Below, piece by piece: positions 11,917 through 13,109 of a stretch of 13,109 nt of DNA. The stretch spans positions 1-13,109 of the forward strand of contig PFAX01000011.1 of assembly GCA_002773495.1 (NCBI GenBank), given 5' to 3'. Source of the DNA: a bacterium (Candidatus Gribaldobacteria) CG10_big_fil_rev_8_21_14_0_10_37_21. Lineage in GTDB: Bacteria > Patescibacteriota > Minisyncoccia > Minisyncoccales > CG1-02-41-26. The position numbers and the translations under genes are program-made. Within the stretch, counting starts at the first letter, position 1. Each line of letters opens with the position of its first letter. Under the pieces are notes generated by a model, which searched no databases, was not told the origin of the DNA, and was given only the letters and a program-made list of their open reading frames with translations.

Positions 11917-12045
11917 ATGAGCATTAAAGAAAAAGACGGCAAGCTTTTGATTTTAAAAGATAACTTTGAACTCGAAAAGTATTTCAAGGGTGGCTGGTTC
12001 AAGGGCGTAAAAGAGTACTTAAATATTCGCAGTAAAAAAATATGA
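11917..12045 (+). CDS. Small 42-residue ORF coupled to the next gene
   Basis: The ORF begins ATG AGC ATT and ends with a TGA (12043-12045) that overlaps the next ATG (12042) as ATGA. The product is 42 residues, with a hydrophobic core LLILKDNFELEKYF and a G-G-W motif, and no recognised family. The tight overlap favours real translation and coupling to the deoxyribosyltransferase-like gene, but nothing proves it is functional. It could be a remnant of a longer gene that has lost its N-terminus. Confidence 0.45.
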   Translation: MSIKEKDGKLLILKDNFELEKYFKGGWFKGVKEYLNIRSKKI

Positions 12046-12455
12046 AAATAGGCATAATCGGTAGCATGCAATTTACCGATAAAATGATTGAAGTTAGAGA
12101 AAAACTTCGGGAGTTAGGTCATGATGCTTTCATTACCGATTTACATAAAACAATGATCGGCAAAACTGCTGAAGAAATTGAAAAAATTAAACTGCACCAA
12201 AAATACAACATGGATGCAATCCGGGAATTTTGGCGTCTTATGCAAGGGGCTGATGCGGTTCTTGTCTTAAATCTCGATAAAAATGGCATCAAAAATTATG
12301 TTGGCGGAAATACTTTAATGGAAATTGGTTTTGCCCATGTTCTCAGTCAGAAAATATTTATGTTAAACCCAATTCCCGAAATGCCTTATTGCAAAACCGA
12401 GATTGAGGCAGTTAAGCCAGTTATCATTAATGGAGACCTCTTAAAAATAACGTAA
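12042..12455 (+). CDS. Nucleoside 2-deoxyribosyltransferase-like protein
   Basis: The 137-residue protein starts MKIGIIGSMQFTDKM, the first beta strand and glycine loop of a Rossmann-like fold. Later ADAVLVLNLDKNGIKNYVGG (70-89) and NTLMEIGFAHVL (90-101) give the second core strand and the conserved Glu94 that lies in the NDT-type active-site position. The C-terminal KIFMLNPIPEMPY is a further family block. The nucleoside 2-deoxyribosyltransferase superfamily moves or removes a nucleobase from a (deoxy)ribose, so a role in nucleotide salvage or in signalling or defence nucleotide turnover is possible. It is coupled to the upstream 42-codon ORF by ATGA and followed 52 bases later by a P-loop gene. 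Confidence 0.7.
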   Translation: MKIGIIGSMQFTDKMIEVREKLRELGHDAFITDLHKTMIGKTAEEIEKIKLHQKYNMDAIREFWRLMQGADAVLVLNLDKNGIKNYVGGNTLMEIGFAHVLSQKIFMLNPIPEMPYCKTEIEAVKPVIINGDLLKIT

Positions 12456-12507
12456 CTATTTGATCGGGCAGTTATTTTTTGTAAAACCAACCAATAAAAA
12501 AGAGAAT

Positions 12508-12993
12508 ATGATTATTTTTATTAACGGATCAATTAATACTGGCAAGACCACAGTTGCCAAAATACTTGCCACGAAGATTCCCCAAACTGCCAATGTTGAG
12601 ATAGACAGCTTGCACGCCTTCATTGATTGGTTAGAAATTGACAATGCCGTTCCAATAAACCTAGAAAATGCTGTATTAATTATTAAAAATTTCGTTAAAT
12701 ATGGCTATAATGTAGTTGTGCCATATCCATTATCACAGAAGAATTACATTTATATAAAACAGGAACTTCACGATTTTTCTGAACAACTACACTTTTTTAC
12801 ACTATCGCCTGATATAAAAAAAGCTCAAACGAGCACTCAAGAAAGAAAAATATCTCAATGGGAGCATGATCGCATACAATATCACTACGATATTGGTATT
12901 TTTTCGCCCTCATTTGGTAAAATTATTGATAACACCTCACAAACACCCGAAGAAACAGCCAAAGAAATTTTGTCTCACTTGCCTAAAATTTAG
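12508..12993 (+). CDS. P-loop NTPase, small kinase-like
   Basis: The product (161 residues from the ATG at 12508) begins MIIFINGSINTGKTTVAKIL. The GSINTGKT stretch (residues 7-14) is a Walker A motif, and the short fold suits the adenylate/shikimate/chloramphenicol kinase-like group of P-loop phosphotransferases. VEIDSLHAFIDW follows at about 31-42, where such enzymes keep a catalytic Asp. Later QERKISQWEHDRIQYHYD may be the lid region. The substrate cannot be told. The ATG is preferred to an in-frame TTG at 12460 because it is preceded by AGAG and starts directly with the strand before the P-loop. A strong terminator follows. Confidence 0.65.
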   Translation: MIIFINGSINTGKTTVAKILATKIPQTANVEIDSLHAFIDWLEIDNAVPINLENAVLIIKNFVKYGYNVVVPYPLSQKNYIYIKQELHDFSEQLHFFTLSPDIKKAQTSTQERKISQWEHDRIQYHYDIGIFSPSFGKIIDNTSQTPEETAKEILSHLPKI

Positions 12994-13006
12994 TATGCAT
13001 ATTTAT

Positions 13007-13042
13007 AACAAACAGCCCCGAGAATGGGGCTGTTTGTTTTTT
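13007..13042 (+). terminator. Strong Rho-independent terminator
   Basis: The arms ACAAACAGCCCC (13008-13019) and GGGGCTGTTTGT (13026-13037) are perfect reverse complements around GAGAAT. A T-run of six (13037-13042) follows. It closes the deoxyribosyltransferase-like / P-loop gene unit. Confidence 0.9.
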
Positions 13043-13048
13043 AGCACA

Positions 13049-13080
13049 ACTACTTCACTGCTATGTAGCAGTGAAGTAGT
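13049..13080. repeat. Perfect 15-bp palindrome
   Basis: ACTACTTCACTGCTA (13049-13063) and TAGCAGTGAAGTAGT (13066-13080) are exact reverse complements around TG. It lies six bases past the terminator T-run and has no U-tract. It is probably a dispersed intergenic palindrome of the host genome rather than a second terminator. Confidence 0.7.
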
Positions 13081-13109
13081 AAAAATATAACAAGATATTG
13101 GGCAAATTT

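Noticed and set aside
12460..12507. TTG start 48 bases upstream for the P-loop gene
   Set aside because: The ATG at 12508 has a purine-rich AGAG upstream and begins right at the first strand before the Walker A motif.

Overview
The window looks like a piece of a small-genome candidate phylum radiation bacterium (Patescibacteria, probably Parcubacteria-like). This is an inference. It rests on low GC, tightly overlapping genes, a pared-down PilM-PilN-PilO type IV pilus cluster without visible pilP or pilQ, three of four tRNA genes lacking an encoded CCA end, BRO-N antirepressor-like paralogues, and many short perfect palindromes between genes.

Layout. Positions 1-2094 hold two minor-pilin-type genes (a GspJ-like prepilin and a PilX-like protein) behind a promoter that is bracketed by an inverted repeat. 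Positions 2126-4765 hold pilM-pilN-pilO plus a 115-aa membrane protein, all overlapping, behind a promoter whose expected start point is the pilM ATG. Positions 4766-5302 carry a structured intergenic region, a good sigma-70-type promoter, nested palindromes, tRNA-Arg(TCT), tRNA-His(GTG) and a terminator. A minus-strand HtrA-type serine protease (5339-6370) has no membrane anchor and has a perfect 12-bp palindrome just upstream. Divergent promoters at 6495-6543 serve htrA and, on the plus strand, a hairpin-rich leader ending in tRNA-Arg(CCT).

From 6713 to 7603 an HTH plus LAGLIDADG-like gene sits between tRNA-Arg(CCT) and tRNA-Ala(GGC). Its stop codon lies inside the tRNA-Ala gene. After that come a BRO-N gene, a DUF2330-like exported membrane protein, a membrane-anchored PsbP/Mog1-like protein, a second BRO-N gene broken by an amber codon, a 42-codon ORF coupled to a nucleoside 2-deoxyribosyltransferase-like gene, and a small P-loop kinase-like gene closed by a strong terminator. 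A 15-bp perfect palindrome follows.

How the genes work together. The first third makes parts of one envelope-spanning pilus machine. The middle is a tRNA neighbourhood with structured leaders and an apparently mobile-type gene. The right part is an accessory region of exported proteins and phage- or nucleotide-related genes. No complete new system can be demonstrated from sequence alone. The most unusual structures are the tRNA-embedded stop codon of the LAGLIDADG-like gene and the perfect hairpins that butt directly against the 5' ends of both tRNA-Arg genes.
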